Positions 40,261-49,398 of a stretch of 64,000 nucleotides of DNA are shown in pieces. Each line of letters begins with the position of its first letter. The stretch's first letter is position 1. Both the position numbers and the translations under genes were made by a program. The stretch comes from Candidatus Binatia bacterium (lineage in GTDB: Bacteria; Vulcanimicrobiota; Vulcanimicrobiia; Vulcanimicrobiales; Vulcanimicrobiaceae): assembly GCA_035544215.1 (NCBI GenBank), contig DATKHY010000003.1:444501-508500 (forward strand). The letters run 5' to 3'. The notes under the pieces were generated by a model, which was given only the letters and a program-made list of their open reading frames with translations, was not told where the DNA came from and made no database searches.

Positions 40261-40338
40261 TGGGGTGACTGACGGGGGTCGAACCCGCAACCTCCGACGC
40301 CACAGGCCGGCGCTCTAACCAGTTGAGCTACAGTCACC
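40261..40338 (-). tRNA. tRNA-His (GTG), CCA encoded
   Basis: The acceptor has the extra histidine base pair: GGTGACTG pairs over 8 positions with CAGTCACC, giving G(-1):C73 before the encoded CCA. The anticodon loop CTGTGGC gives GTG. D arm TAGCTCAACTGGTTAGAGC and T arm GCGGGTTCGACCCCCG are normal. Confidence 0.95.
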
Positions 40339-40357
40339 ACGAAACGAGAGTATATCA

Positions 40358-40431
<74 letters not shown>

Positions 40432-40436
40432 GAGAC

Positions 40437-40515
40437 TGGTCGGGGCGACAGGATTCGAACCTGCGGATCCTCCGCATCCCAAATGCGGCGCTCTACCAAG
40501 CTGAGCTACGCCCCG
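40437..40515 (-). tRNA. tRNA-Pro (TGG), CCA encoded
   Basis: It starts with C as usual for proline. Acceptor CGGGGCG/CGCCCCG, D arm TAGCTCAGCTTGGTAGAGC, anticodon stem CCGCA/TGCGG around TTTGGGA (TGG), a slightly long variable loop, T arm GCAGGTTCGAATCCTGT. Discriminator A and encoded CCA follow. Its first 10 bases overlap the 3' end of the HNH gene, whose TAG stop lies in the tRNA's own GGCGTAG. Confidence 0.95.
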
Positions 40516-40940
40516 ACACTTCGCCACCAACCTAACTGACTTGCCGTCTTTCGGCGATGGCAGTTGGCACAGCGAATTTCACATTTCGCTATCTCCAACT
40601 CGATCCTCCGCCAGTTTACTCCTCTCCCGCAGAGCTCCGCAACATTGTCGAGCTTTTCCCCCGTAACGTGATCAAATTCCAGCACACACAGGTCCGATTC
40701 CCCGCAGTCGCAGCAGCGTTTGTCCGACAAAAACTGTCGTAGACGCTCCGCATTGCGTCGGCGGTAATGCTTCTGGTTACGATATCGCCGTCGATTATGC
40801 AGACCTTTATTGCGGAGATAGTGAGCCCTCGAGTATTCGTTTTGACAGATGCGGTAGTATGAGTTTTTACCCTTCCCTGCACGCCGAGAAGCGAACGCCT
40901 CAAGCGGCAAACTCTCCATGCATTTCGGACAGCGCTTCAT
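40506..40940 (-). CDS. HNH endonuclease-like protein
   Basis: 144 residues with an N-terminal zinc-finger-like pair (MKRCPKCMESLPLEAF), a very basic middle (NRRRYRNQKHYRRRNAERLRQFL) and a C-terminal HNH domain: CCDCGES, VLEFDHVTGEKLDNV as the first His, and CEIRCANCHRRKT with the Cys pair and final His. Such free-standing HNH proteins are often encoded by phages or homing-type elements. The region is clearly AT-richer than its neighbours, a sign of transfer. The stop codon lies inside tRNA-Pro, so the gene ends on the tRNA and shares its transcript. TTGACA at 40989-40994 upstream may be a -35 box, but no good -10 follows. Activity is untested. Confidence 0.85.
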   Translation of the reverse strand: MKRCPKCMESLPLEAFASRRAGKGKNSYYRICQNEYSRAHYLRNKGLHNRRRYRNQKHYRRRNAERLRQFLSDKRCCDCGESDLCVLEFDHVTGEKLDNVAELCGRGVNWRRIELEIAKCEIRCANCHRRKTASQLGWWRSVGA

Positions 40941-41013
40941 TTAGCGATCGTCGCACACGACTGTGCCAACAGCGTCGCACAGCGGAAATGTCAAGTAGCG
41001 TTTTAAAAAGAGT

Positions 41014-41868
41014 TCAAAACAATAAACTATGATAGCCGACGTAGCGCGACATGTCTATCTCGTCCAAATCGCGCGCGAACAGGCTCACGCCTTGGACCTT
41101 CAGCCCCGCGTCGCCGGCGGCGCGCGCTACCCGGACGTTGACGGCAGGAACGAGGGCGCTGCACCAGGACGCTCCGTGCGAGCGCGCGAGTGCCATCATG
41201 CCGAACGCGAAGAATGCGACGATGTACGACGGCGAAAACGACGCGAGCGGTCCGATCCGCCCGTCCGGCCAGACGTAGGCGTAGCCGACGAACTCGCCGT
41301 TGATCGAAAACGCGCTGCCGTGCGCGTTGGAGACGAAATACAACTGATCCGCATGTCTCGCGCTGCCGCGCGTCTCGACGTCGAGCGCGTCCAGCGCGAA
41401 TCGGTGCCGAATTGGGTCGAGCGGCTCCGTCTCGAAACGATGCTCGCCGACGGCCAGCGCCGCGAGCTGCTCCTCCTTCGGAATTCGGCCGGCGAAGCGC
41501 AGGACCGGAGTTCTCGCAGCGACCCGTCTCCGCGCGAAGAACGCGATTCCGCCGAGCTCGGCCGGATCGAGAAGCCCCGAGCGCGTCACGTCGCCCGCGT
41601 CTCGCGCGGCCTCCGCGAGCAGTCGTCCTCCGAGTCCCCGACCACGAAACGACGGCTCGACGAAGAGATCGCAGAGATACCACTCCGTCTCGAGCTGGTG
41701 CGCGATCGCGATCCCAACCGGGGTGCCCTCGTCGCGCGCGACCCATGCTCCGTTCGGCGCCGCCGAGGCAAGATAAAGGTAGAGCCGCCGGGTCTCGGAG
41801 TCGCTCCAGCGCCGCCGCGCTATCTCGGCGACATCGTCTTCGGTGGCGCGAGCGACGATCTCGCTCAC
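41014..41868 (-). CDS. GNAT-family acetyltransferase, two-domain
   Basis: 284 residues from GTG 41868 (4-base overlap with rdgB). The N-terminal half is a GNAT domain (DEGTPVGIAIAHQLETEWYLCDLFVEPSFRGRGLGGRLLAEAARD), with the acetyl-CoA loop RGRGLGG. The second half (GYAYVWPDGRIGPLASFSP) looks like a degenerate second GNAT fold. The substrate is unknown. It closes the lepA-rdgB run. Confidence 0.82.
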   Translation of the reverse strand: MSEIVARATEDDVAEIARRRWSDSETRRLYLYLASAAPNGAWVARDEGTPVGIAIAHQLETEWYLCDLFVEPSFRGRGLGGRLLAEAARDAGDVTRSGLLDPAELGGIAFFARRRVAARTPVLRFAGRIPKEEQLAALAVGEHRFETEPLDPIRHRFALDALDVETRGSARHADQLYFVSNAHGSAFSINGEFVGYAYVWPDGRIGPLASFSPSYIVAFFAFGMMALARSHGASWCSALVPAVNVRVARAAGDAGLKVQGVSLFARDLDEIDMSRYVGYHSLLF

Positions 41869-42458
41869 GCTGTGTGCAGCGCGGCAAGCAGCGCGTCGGC
41901 GGCGCGCCGCCGGTGGCTGACCGCGTTCTTCTCCCTCTCGCTCAGCGCCGCGAAGCTGCGTCCCGACGGGGGATGGAAAAACAGCGCGTCGTAGCCGAAT
42001 CCGCCACTGCCCGACTCGGCCTCCAAGATGTACCCGCCGACATCGCCGGTGACGACCAGCGGCTCGCGGTGGGGCGCGATCAGCGCGAGCACGCAGACGA
42101 AGCGCGCGCTGCGGCGATAGGGCGGCACGCCGCGCAGTTCCGCGAGCAGCGCGGCGCGGCGTTCCGGCCATCCGATCTTCGCTCCCGCGTAGCGCGCGGA
42201 ATGCACGCCCGGGCGCCCGCGCAGCGCGTCGACCTCGAGCCCGCTGTCGTCCGCAAGCGCGTAGGCCGAGAGTCCCGCCTCTTGTAGCCCCGACGCGAGC
42301 GCTCGCGCTTTGAGCAGCGCGTTTCCGGCGTAGCTCTCCGCGTCTTCCGGGACGGCCGCGTATTTTCGGTACGACGCCGGCTGGAGCTGCGATCCAGCGA
42401 AGATCGCCTTGAGCTCGCGCAGCTTGCCCGGGTTGCGCGTCGCGAGATAGACCTTCAC
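41865..42458 (-). CDS. rdgB: XTP/dITP diphosphatase (RdgB/HAM1)
   Basis: It removes non-canonical purine triphosphates (ITP, XTP) before they enter DNA or RNA. The 197 residues start [20 protein letters not shown], which matches the family SxNxxK-type opening, and continue with [38 protein letters not shown] and the C-terminal [17 protein letters not shown]. Translation starts at GTG 42458 with a 4-base overlap with lepA. Confidence 0.96.
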   Translation of the reverse strand: MKVYLATRNPGKLRELKAIFAGSQLQPASYRKYAAVPEDAESYAGNALLKARALASGLQEAGLSAYALADDSGLEVDALRGRPGVHSARYAGAKIGWPERRAALLAELRGVPPYRRSARFVCVLALIAPHREPLVVTGDVGGYILEAESGSGGFGYDALFFHPPSGRSFAALSEREKNAVSHRRRAADALLAALHTA

Positions 42459-44284
42459 TCGTTGCCGAGCCTGAGTACCGCCATGAAGGCCTCTTGCGGC
42501 AGCTCTACCCTGCCGACGCGCTTCATCCGCTCCTTACCGACCTTCTGCTTCTCCAGCAACTTGCGCTTGCGCGTGATGTCCCCGCCGTAGCATTTCGACA
42601 GCACGTTCTTGCGCATCGCGCGAACCGTCTCGCGCGCGATGATCTTCCCGCCGATCGTCGCCTGAATCGGCACCTCGAACATCTGGCGCGGGATGAGCTC
42701 TTTGAGCTTCTCTGCCAGGGCGCGCCCGCGGCTCACGGCCTTGTCCCGCGCGACGATGAACGACAGAGCGTCCACCGGCTCGCCGTTGAGCAGGATCTCG
42801 AGCTTCGCCAGCTCTCCCTCGCGATACCCGATCACCTCGTAGTCGAGCGAGGCGTATCCCTTCGTGCGCGACTTCAGCGCGTCGAAGAAGTCCACGATCA
42901 CCTCGATCAGCGGCATCTCGTACGTCAGGATGACGCGCCCGTCGTGCAGATATTCCATGTTGCCGAGCGTCCCGCGCCGGTTCTGCGTGATCTCCATGAT
43001 GGCGCCGACGTGCTCGGGCGGTGAAATGATCGTCGCCTTCACGTACGGCTCCTCGATCGAGCGGATCGCGTTGGGCGGCGGCAGCTTCGAGGGGTTGTCG
43101 ATCGTCTCGACGCTCGAGTCGGCACGCACGACGCGGAAGAGGACGGACGGCGACGTGGCGATGAGGTCGAGGCCGTAGTCGCGTTCGAGGCGCTCCTGCA
43201 CGATCTCCATGTGCAGCAGCCCCAGGAAACCGCAGCGAAAGCCGAAGCCGAGCGCGACGGAACTCTCCGGCTCGTAGACGAGCGCGGCGTCGTTGAGCTT
43301 GAGCTTTTCCAGCGCGTCGCGCAGGCCGTCGTACTCGCCCTCGTTGGGGTAGAGCCCGCAATAGACCATCGGCACGGCCTTGCGATAGCCCGGCAGCGCC
43401 ACGTGCGCGGGATCGTTCGCGGATGTGATAGTGTCGCCGACGTCGATCTCGCCGAGCGACTTGATGTTCGCGATCACGTAACCGACGTCGCCAAGCTCCA
43501 GCGAACCGGTGGCGCGCATCTGCGGCGCGAAGATGCCGACCTCCGTGCATTCGAAGACGCGCTCGTGTACCATCGACATGAATCGCGTCCCGGGCGACAG
43601 CTTCCCGTCGACGATCCGCACGTAACTGACCACGCCGCGGTAGGGGTCGAACTGCGCGTTGAAGACGAGTGCGCGCAGGCGGTCGCGGTGGCCCCTGGGC
43701 GGCGGTATGCGCTGTACGATCGCTTCGAGGATATCCTGGATGCCGACGCCGTTCTTCGCGCTCGCCAGGATGCACTCGCTCTTCTCCATCACGAGCAGCT
43801 CCTCGACCTCACCCATCACGCGGTCGGGGTCGGCGGCGGGCAGATCGATCTTGTTGATCACCGGGATGATCGCGAGATCATGCTCGAGCGCAAGATGGTA
43901 GTTCGCAAGCGTCTGCGCCTCGATGCCCTGCGCCGCGTCGATGATCAGCACCGCGCCTTCGCACGCCGCGAGCGAGCGCGAGACTTCGTAGGAAAAATCC
44001 ACGTGACCGGGCGTGTCGATCAGGTTGAGGCGATAGAGCTCGCCGTCGAGCGCGCGGTAGTTCAGCGTCACGGGGTGCATGCGGATCGTGATGCCGCGCT
44101 CGCGCTCGAGGTCCATGGCGTCCAGCGCCTGCTCCTCGAGGTCGCGCGACTCGACCGTGCGCGTGATTTCGAGCAGCCGGTCGGAGAGCGTCGTCTTCCC
44201 GTGGTCGATGTGCGCGATGATGCAGAAATTCCGGACGTTGCCCGCAACGTCGATCCGGTGCGGCCGTTCGGTTTTCAGTGCCAC
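42455..44284 (-). CDS. lepA: Elongation factor 4 (LepA)
   Basis: A translational GTPase that aids 30S assembly and back-translocation. The 609 residues have the G1 loop [14 protein letters not shown], switch [31 protein letters not shown] and the LepA-specific C-terminal domain ending with the tRNA-contacting [26 protein letters not shown]. It leads a run with rdgB and the GNAT gene and follows yggT by 13 bases. Confidence 0.98.
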   Translation of the reverse strand: MALKTERPHRIDVAGNVRNFCIIAHIDHGKTTLSDRLLEITRTVESRDLEEQALDAMDLERERGITIRMHPVTLNYRALDGELYRLNLIDTPGHVDFSYEVSRSLAACEGAVLIIDAAQGIEAQTLANYHLALEHDLAIIPVINKIDLPAADPDRVMGEVEELLVMEKSECILASAKNGVGIQDILEAIVQRIPPPRGHRDRLRALVFNAQFDPYRGVVSYVRIVDGKLSPGTRFMSMVHERVFECTEVGIFAPQMRATGSLELGDVGYVIANIKSLGEIDVGDTITSANDPAHVALPGYRKAVPMVYCGLYPNEGEYDGLRDALEKLKLNDAALVYEPESSVALGFGFRCGFLGLLHMEIVQERLERDYGLDLIATSPSVLFRVVRADSSVETIDNPSKLPPPNAIRSIEEPYVKATIISPPEHVGAIMEITQNRRGTLGNMEYLHDGRVILTYEMPLIEVIVDFFDALKSRTKGYASLDYEVIGYREGELAKLEILLNGEPVDALSFIVARDKAVSRGRALAEKLKELIPRQMFEVPIQATIGGKIIARETVRAMRKNVLSKCYGGDITRKRKLLEKQKVGKERMKRVGRVELPQEAFMAVLRLGNE

Positions 44285-44297
44285 GAAAGGAGCGGCC

Positions 44298-44588
44298 CTA
44301 GATGAGCGGTACGCAGCTGTTGAAGACCAGCGACCCCAGCGCGGGCCGAACGAGCAGCTGCAGCACGAGGATGACGATTAGGAAGGCGAGGTCGAGTCCG
44401 CCGACCGGCGGGATGATGCGCCGTATCGGCATCAGGACGGGCTCGATCAAGGACGCGAGCGCATAGACCCAGCGTCCCCGCCGCAGGTCCGGAATCCACG
44501 ACATCACGGCGTAGACGAACATCAACAGCGTGTAGATGTTGACAACCCAGTAGAGGAGTTTGGCGAGGTCGCAGGCGAGCAGGTTCAC
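44298..44588 (-). CDS. YggT-family membrane protein
   Basis: 96 residues with two transmembrane segments ([21 protein letters not shown] and [20 protein letters not shown]) and the YggT signature between them ([37 protein letters not shown]). YggT proteins are linked to cell-division proteins and osmotic resistance in several bacteria, with no enzymatic activity known. It overlaps the DUF4446-like gene by 4 bases. Confidence 0.9.
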   Translation of the reverse strand: MNLLACDLAKLLYWVVNIYTLLMFVYAVMSWIPDLRRGRWVYALASLIEPVLMPIRRIIPPVGGLDLAFLIVILVLQLLVRPALGSLVFNSCVPLI

Positions 44589-45076
44589 GATCCCGTGCGC
44601 GCCCGATCGATGGCCTCGAGCTCCTCGGCCGACGCCTGCACGGTCGGCTTGAACCCGCTGACGGGCTTGCCGAACGTGCGCGTGTCCGTACGCGAGTAAA
44701 TGCTCGTCAGCACGACGCCGTCGCCCTCGCGGTTTAGCAGCGCCAGCGCGTACGAGAGCCCGGATTCCGCGTCAGAGAATGCGTCGTAGCGGACGAAGCC
44801 CGCGCGCGACAGGTCCGTTCGCGCCGAGGCTTCGAGCGTATCGACGCGGCCGACCGCGCTCTGCAGCGCGGTGCGCGTCGAGGCGTGGGCCTCCTCAACG
44901 GTCCGCAAGCGGTCCGCCGCGCCGACGGTACCGCCGGAGATGAGACCGTCGTGCATCCCGAGCAAATGGGCGGCCCAGGCCATCGTGGGGCGCACGACGG
45001 CGAGGTGGTAGACGAGGAGCGCGACGAGCGCTCCTATGAACGCGGCTACGGCGGCGTAGATCGCTACTGTCGGCAT
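44585..45076 (-). CDS. DUF4446-like membrane-anchored protein
   Basis: 163 residues. One N-terminal transmembrane helix (YAAVAAFIGALVALLVYHL) is followed by a helical region and the segment AGFVRYDAFSDAESGLSYALALLNREGDGVVLTSIYSR, which matches the DUF4446 family core found next to parAB or rpmE in many Gram-positives. The tail KPVSGFKPTVQASAEELEAIDRA is also typical. Function is unknown. It is the first gene of the yggT-lepA run, 35 bases from the SRP RNA gene. Confidence 0.75.
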   Translation of the reverse strand: MPTVAIYAAVAAFIGALVALLVYHLAVVRPTMAWAAHLLGMHDGLISGGTVGAADRLRTVEEAHASTRTALQSAVGRVDTLEASARTDLSRAGFVRYDAFSDAESGLSYALALLNREGDGVVLTSIYSRTDTRTFGKPVSGFKPTVQASAEELEAIDRARTGS

Positions 45077-45111
45077 CTTTCCAAACTATGAGGCTTGAGG
45101 TTGAACCACGA

Positions 45112-45214
<103 letters not shown>

Positions 45215-45217
<3 letters not shown>

Positions 45218-45233
45218 ATGGCCACGCCATGAT
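45215..45233. promoter_or_regulatory. Perfect dyad in the SRP RNA / PEBP divergent region
   Basis: ATCATGGC and GCCATGAT flank a 3-base CAC spacer, a perfect 8-bp inverted repeat. It sits between the divergent SRP RNA gene and the PEBP gene and overlaps the presumed -10 of the SRP gene. The form suits a dimeric DNA-binding protein. No regulator is identified. Confidence 0.4.
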
Positions 45234-45244
45234 ACCATACGCTC

Positions 45245-45757
45245 ATGGTTCGCGCTCTGACGATCGCCGCGGTTCTGCTGGCTGCCGAATCCGGACTCAT
45301 GCAGCTGCGCAGCGGCGACTTCCCCGCCGGCGGCCGCCTGGCGCGGCCGCTCATGGCGTCCGAGTGTGGCGGGTACGACCGTTCGCCCGAGCTGGAATGG
45401 AGCGGCGTGCCGAAGGGAACGAAATCGTTCGCTCTGATCATGCACGATCCGGATGCTCCGATCCCCGGCGGCTTCTACCACTGGGTCGTCTACGATCTCC
45501 CGGCAGGAACGCGGCGGCTCCCCGGCAGCGTCAAACTCCCGGCAAGCGAGCTCGGCGTCACGTCGGCGGGAAAGCCCGGATACTATGGACCCTGTCCGCC
45601 GACGGGACCGTCGCACCACTACAACTTAACGCTCTACGCGCTCGACGTCGGTCAGATCGCCGCCCACTCGCCCATCGACGGCGCGCAGGTGCGGCGAACG
45701 ATCGGCGGCCACGTCTTGGCGCGGGCGACGTTGCAGGGAACGGCCGCGCGGCTGTGA
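45245..45757 (+). CDS. YbhB/YbcL-family (PEBP, Raf-kinase-inhibitor-like) secreted protein
   Basis: 170 residues with a short signal peptide (VRALTIAAVLLAAESGL). The PEBP fold is shown by CGGYDRSPELEWSGVPKGTKSFALIMHDPDAP, the family's DPDAP ligand-site motif, then FYHWVVYDLPAGTRRLP and YYGPCPPTGPSHHYNLTLYALD. Bacterial members bind phosphate-like or phospholipid head-group ligands, and their role is poorly known. Its TGA overlaps the GTG of the CDGSH gene by 4 bases, making it the first gene of the cluster leading to hmgA. Confidence 0.93.
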   Translation: MVRALTIAAVLLAAESGLMQLRSGDFPAGGRLARPLMASECGGYDRSPELEWSGVPKGTKSFALIMHDPDAPIPGGFYHWVVYDLPAGTRRLPGSVKLPASELGVTSAGKPGYYGPCPPTGPSHHYNLTLYALDVGQIAAHSPIDGAQVRRTIGGHVLARATLQGTAARL

Positions 45758-45993
45758 GATTTGCCGACGGGATGGAAGAAGTCAGCATAAAGGTCCGCGA
45801 GAGCGGGCCGTATCTCGTCCGGGGCAGAGTGATCGTCACGGACTGCGACGGGAATCGTTACGCCGTCGAAGGCGATAACTTCGTGCTCTGCCGCTGCGGC
45901 GGCTCGCACACAAAACCGTTTTGCGACGGGTCGCATCGCGAGAACGGCTTTTGCGCTACCGAGCGCGCGCCGCTCGTTAACGAGGACGCGTAA
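45754..45993 (+). CDS. CDGSH iron-sulfur domain protein
   Basis: 79 residues from GTG 45754. The C-terminal part is the short CDGSH motif that binds a 2Fe-2S cluster by three Cys and one His: Cys46, Cys48, Cys57 and His61 in LCRCGGSHTKPFCDGSH. The first 40 residues form a small beta domain (VRGRVIVTDCDGNRYAVEG). Such mini-proteins carry electrons or deliver clusters. Co-translation with hmgA (TAATG, 1-base overlap) may suggest a redox or iron-supply role for the iron dioxygenases, which is an inference. ATG 45772 is an alternative start. Confidence 0.9.
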   Translation: MRFADGMEEVSIKVRESGPYLVRGRVIVTDCDGNRYAVEGDNFVLCRCGGSHTKPFCDGSHRENGFCATERAPLVNEDA

Positions 45994-47162
45994 TGCCGTC
46001 CTACGTGCGCGCCGGCTCCGTGCCGCACAAGCGGCACATCCAGTTTCGCCGCCCCGACGGCGGACTGTATGCTGAGGAGCTCTTCTCCACGAAGGGCTTC
46101 GAGAGCGTCTACTCGTTGCTCTACCACCTACGGCCGCCCACGGCGACGCTCGACGTTCGGCCGTGGAGTCGTCCCGAGCGCCGCTTAGTTGCCAACGAGC
46201 CGCTACGCAACCGCCACCTGAAGACGCAGTCGCTGCGTCTCAGCGGAACCGATCCGATCGAATCGCGCACGCCGCTGCTGGGCAACGACGACGTCGTGAT
46301 CTCCGTCGCGCAGGCGGAGGCGCCGATGGAGTATTTCTACCGCAACACCGGGGGAGACGAGCTGCTCTTCGTCCACCGCGGGTTGGGCGTGATCGAGACG
46401 CAACTCGGGGAGCTCGCGTATCGCGACCACGATTACCTCGTTATCCCGACCGGAACGACCTATCGCGTCACGCCGTCGAAGCCGACGCGGATGCTGGTTT
46501 ACGAATGCGCCGGCGCGGTGACGATCCCGCGCAAGTATCGCAACGACTTCGGCCAGCTCGAGGAGCACGCGCCGTACTACGAGCGCGATTTTAGAGTCCC
46601 CGTGCTCAAAGCCCCGACTGCCGAGCAGGGCGAATACGAGGTGCGCGTCCGGAGTGGCGGGCGCAGCGCGATCTACGTCGTTCAGAATCACCCGTGCGAC
46701 GTCGTGGGATGGGACGGCTATTGCTATCCATATGCGTTCAACCTCGAGGAGTTCGCGCCGATCACCGGCAAGCTGCATCAGCCACCGCCGGCGCACGCGA
46801 CGTTCGATGCCCCCGGCGCCGCGTTCTGCGCCTTCGTGCCGCGCCTCTTCGACTACCACCCGCTCGCGATTCCCGTGCCGTACAACCACTCGAGCGTCGA
46901 CTGCGACGAAGTGCTGTACTACGTGAGCGGTGACTTCATGAGCCGCCGCGGCGTCGACCAGGGCTCGATCACGCTCCACGCTGCGGGCGCGCCGCATGGT
47001 CCACAACCGGGCGCGGTCGAGCAGAGCCTCGGCAAGACGGCGACCGACGAGATCGCGGTGATGATCGATACGTTCAAGCCATTGCAACTCGCCGAAGCGG
47101 CGCTCGAATGCGAGGATCCGCAGTACTTCCGTTCGTGGATCGAGCGGCCGGCGCCGGTTTAG
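45993..47162 (+). CDS. hmgA: Homogentisate 1,2-dioxygenase
   Basis: An Fe(II) dioxygenase that opens the homogentisate ring to maleylacetoacetate. The 389 residues form the cupin-like fold with GTTYRVTPSKPTRMLVYECAG, the NHPCDVVGWDGYCYPYAFNLEEFAPITGKLHQPPPAHATF block, and the metal-binding segments YNHSSVDCDEVLYYVSGDF and LHAAGAPHGPQPG. It is shorter than the eukaryotic type (about 445) but matches the shorter bacterial group. fahA is convergent, 1 base away, and hppD lies 2.2 kb further, completing the pathway around it. Confidence 0.95.
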   Translation: MPSYVRAGSVPHKRHIQFRRPDGGLYAEELFSTKGFESVYSLLYHLRPPTATLDVRPWSRPERRLVANEPLRNRHLKTQSLRLSGTDPIESRTPLLGNDDVVISVAQAEAPMEYFYRNTGGDELLFVHRGLGVIETQLGELAYRDHDYLVIPTGTTYRVTPSKPTRMLVYECAGAVTIPRKYRNDFGQLEEHAPYYERDFRVPVLKAPTAEQGEYEVRVRSGGRSAIYVVQNHPCDVVGWDGYCYPYAFNLEEFAPITGKLHQPPPAHATFDAPGAAFCAFVPRLFDYHPLAIPVPYNHSSVDCDEVLYYVSGDFMSRRGVDQGSITLHAAGAPHGPQPGAVEQSLGKTATDEIAVMIDTFKPLQLAEAALECEDPQYFRSWIERPAPV

Positions 47163-47163
47163 A

Positions 47164-48459
47164 TTAGCTGGGCGCGGCCTCGATGCGCCCGCGCGCTTCG
47201 CCGAAGCCGATGCGGCGCGCGTTCGGCCTCTCGCACCATCCGCGCAGGATGACCTCGTCGCCGTCTTCCAGGAAGCCGCGCATCTCGCCGCCGCGGAGCT
47301 GCAGCGGACGTTCGCCGTTCCAGGTGAGCTCGATCAGGCTGCCTTGTGTGCCGGGAGCCGATCCGCTGATCGTCCCGGAGGCGAAGAGATCGCCCGGGCG
47401 CGTGACCGCTCCGTTAGCCGTCGCGTGCGCGAGCTGCTGCGCGACATTCCAATACATGTCGCGGAACGTCGTCTGCGAGATCCGCTCCGGCGCCGCGCCG
47501 CGCTCGCGCATCTGTAGCGTCTGCAGCTCGATCGCAAGCGTGATCGCATAGGCCCACGCGTCACCGGTGCGCAAGTAGTGTAGCGGCTGCGGATCTTGGC
47601 GCGGACCTTCGACGCGAAACGGCTCGAGCGCGTCAAGCGTGACGATCCACGGCGAGATCGTCGTCGCGAACGATTTTCCGAGAAACGGTCCGAGCGGCTG
47701 ATACTCCCAGGCCTGAATGTCGCGCGCGCTCCAATCGTTGACCAGCACCAGCCCGAAGATGTGCTCGGATGCATCCGCGACGGAAATGGGCTCGCCGAGC
47801 CGATTCCCCGGCCCGGTGACGAAGCCCATCTCGAGCTCGATGTCGAGCCGGCGGCTCGCGTCGAACTCGGGCGCCGGCGCCGTCGCGAGCTTGCGCTGGC
47901 CGCGCGGACGGCGCACGGGCGTGCCGTCGACGACGATCGTCGCGGAACGGCCGTGATAGCCTACCGGAACCCACCTCCAGTTGGGCAGCAGCGCGTCGGC
48001 GTCGGGCCGAAACATCCGGCCGAGATTTGTCGCGTGTTCGATCGACGAGTAGAAGTCGACGTAATCCCCGACGTCCATCGGAAGGTGCATCGTCACGTCG
48101 TCGCGCGCGCGGACGAATCTGTCGAGGTTGTCCTCGCGCAGCCGCGGATCGCCGTCTCCGCGCAACAGCCCGGAGAGGCGCTGGCGCAGCGCCGTCCAGA
48201 GCGTGCGCCCCGCGGCCAGCAGCGGGTTCAGCAACGGCGCCTGTAGCAGCTCCGGCTCGCAGCAGTCATCTACGTACCCTGCCTGGGCGAGCTCGTGCAG
48301 GTCGAGGACGCTATCGCCGATCGCGACGCCGATGCGCGGCAGCCGTCCGCGCGCGGAAAACACGCCGAACGGCAAATTTTGAATCGGGAAGTCGCTGCCT
48401 GCCGGAACGGGCAGCCACGATTCGAGGCGCGCGTCGGTCGTGTCCGACGGCGCAATCAT
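47164..48459 (-). CDS. fahA: Fumarylacetoacetase
   Basis: It splits fumarylacetoacetate into fumarate and acetoacetate, the last step of tyrosine breakdown. It has 431 residues from ATG 48459 (4-base overlap with the upstream unknown gene). Diagnostic segments are DFPIQNLPFGVFS, VGDYVDFYSSIEHATNLGRMFRP, WRWVPVGYHGRSATIVVDGTPVRRPRGQ, the metal site LDIELEMGFV, and NDWSARDIQAWEYQPLGPFLGKSF. All are intact. It is convergent with hmgA and divergent, through the unknown gene, from hppD. Confidence 0.96.
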   Translation of the reverse strand: MIAPSDTTDARLESWLPVPAGSDFPIQNLPFGVFSARGRLPRIGVAIGDSVLDLHELAQAGYVDDCCEPELLQAPLLNPLLAAGRTLWTALRQRLSGLLRGDGDPRLREDNLDRFVRARDDVTMHLPMDVGDYVDFYSSIEHATNLGRMFRPDADALLPNWRWVPVGYHGRSATIVVDGTPVRRPRGQRKLATAPAPEFDASRRLDIELEMGFVTGPGNRLGEPISVADASEHIFGLVLVNDWSARDIQAWEYQPLGPFLGKSFATTISPWIVTLDALEPFRVEGPRQDPQPLHYLRTGDAWAYAITLAIELQTLQMRERGAAPERISQTTFRDMYWNVAQQLAHATANGAVTRPGDLFASGTISGSAPGTQGSLIELTWNGERPLQLRGGEMRGFLEDGDEVILRGWCERPNARRIGFGEARGRIEAAPS

Positions 48460-49346
48460 CGCACCGACAATATTCCGAGCGCGGACAGGTCGTCGATCGG
48501 CTCGGAGAAGCTGCAGCTGCCGTAGGCGACGAAGGCGGTGCGCCGAGCCTGCGTGAGCTCTTCGATGCCGATGCGCTCGCCGCGCCACGCGAACGAATCG
48601 TCATCGAACCGAAAGGCGGCTGGATCTTCCTCCGCGACGATGCGCCGCAGCGCGTTCGAGTCGACGCGCGGCGCGAGCGCGGTCGCGGCGAGCAGATTCA
48701 GGAAGCCGTGCATCGCGAAGCCACCCGCGGCGTCGAGTCGGCGTACCGGGTGGTGCAATCCGGCAGTGGCCTTGAAGGGGACGCGCGCGTTGTTTGCGGC
48801 GAGAATGAAGTCAGCGACCCCTTCGACGCTGGGGAAAGCCTCGCTGGTTATCCCACCGCAGCGCAGCTTCGCACCGAGACCGGCGCGCGCGGCGGCCGCC
48901 ATCGTTTGCGCAAGACACTGTGGCGAGTGCGCGGCGCTTGGAATCTCGACGAACGCGGCGAGTCCGGTTGCGTGGCTGGCTTCCAGACGGCGGCTGAACG
49001 CATCGATCGCGTCGGGCAACGTTTCGCCTTGCGCCCAAAATCTCGGCGGGACTTCGAGCGCGGCGATTCCGCCGGCGCGTCCGCGCATCGCGGCTACCTC
49101 GTCGAGCTGCTCGAGGCCGCCGTCCAAGACGATGGAGAGCGGGGCGTCACTCGACCACGTCGCCAGTGCCGTCGCCGGAAGGATGAACCGCCCTAGCATC
49201 CAGGCGTGCGGTCCGGCGCGCGCCGCCGCGTACTCGGCCTGCGCGGTGGAAACGGAGAGCTGCGCGGGAGGGAAGAGCCCGGCGTAATCGATCAGCGCGT
49301 GTAGCGCCGCGCGCACGGAGGGCCGCAGCACCGTCGACGTGGTCAT
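48456..49346 (-). CDS. Unknown protein of the homogentisate cluster, TIM-barrel-like
   Basis: 296 residues from ATG 49346, and I do not recognise the family. The order of short hydrophobic strands ending in polar or glycine residues (LSIVLDGG, GIAALEVP, LAAFVEIP, GLGAKLRCGG, VPFKATAGLHHPVR) suggests an alpha/beta barrel. Conserved-looking Lys, Arg and His sit at the strand ends (KLRCGG, FKATAGLHH). A longer start at TTG/ATG further upstream would cross the hppD control region. It is co-translated with fahA (4-base overlap). The glutathione-dependent maleylacetoacetate isomerase is absent from the cluster, so this gene is a candidate for that step (speculative). Confidence 0.7.
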   Translation of the reverse strand: MTTSTVLRPSVRAALHALIDYAGLFPPAQLSVSTAQAEYAAARAGPHAWMLGRFILPATALATWSSDAPLSIVLDGGLEQLDEVAAMRGRAGGIAALEVPPRFWAQGETLPDAIDAFSRRLEASHATGLAAFVEIPSAAHSPQCLAQTMAAAARAGLGAKLRCGGITSEAFPSVEGVADFILAANNARVPFKATAGLHHPVRRLDAAGGFAMHGFLNLLAATALAPRVDSNALRRIVAEEDPAAFRFDDDSFAWRGERIGIEELTQARRTAFVAYGSCSFSEPIDDLSALGILSVR

Positions 49347-49398
49347 GGACGGCTGCTTTGACAGGGCTGCCCCCGGGCCTTCGCCAAGTCCGCCCGCG

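Noticed and set aside
40437-40940. Prophage remnant next to the tRNA array
   Set aside because: Only one HNH-like gene is present, with no integrase, capsid or lysis gene and no clear attachment-site duplication of a tRNA end.
40966-40994. Sigma-70 promoter TTGACA for the HNH/tRNA transcript
   Set aside because: The -35 hexamer is perfect, but the sequence 17 bases downstream (TGTTGG) is a poor -10, so I did not call it as a feature.
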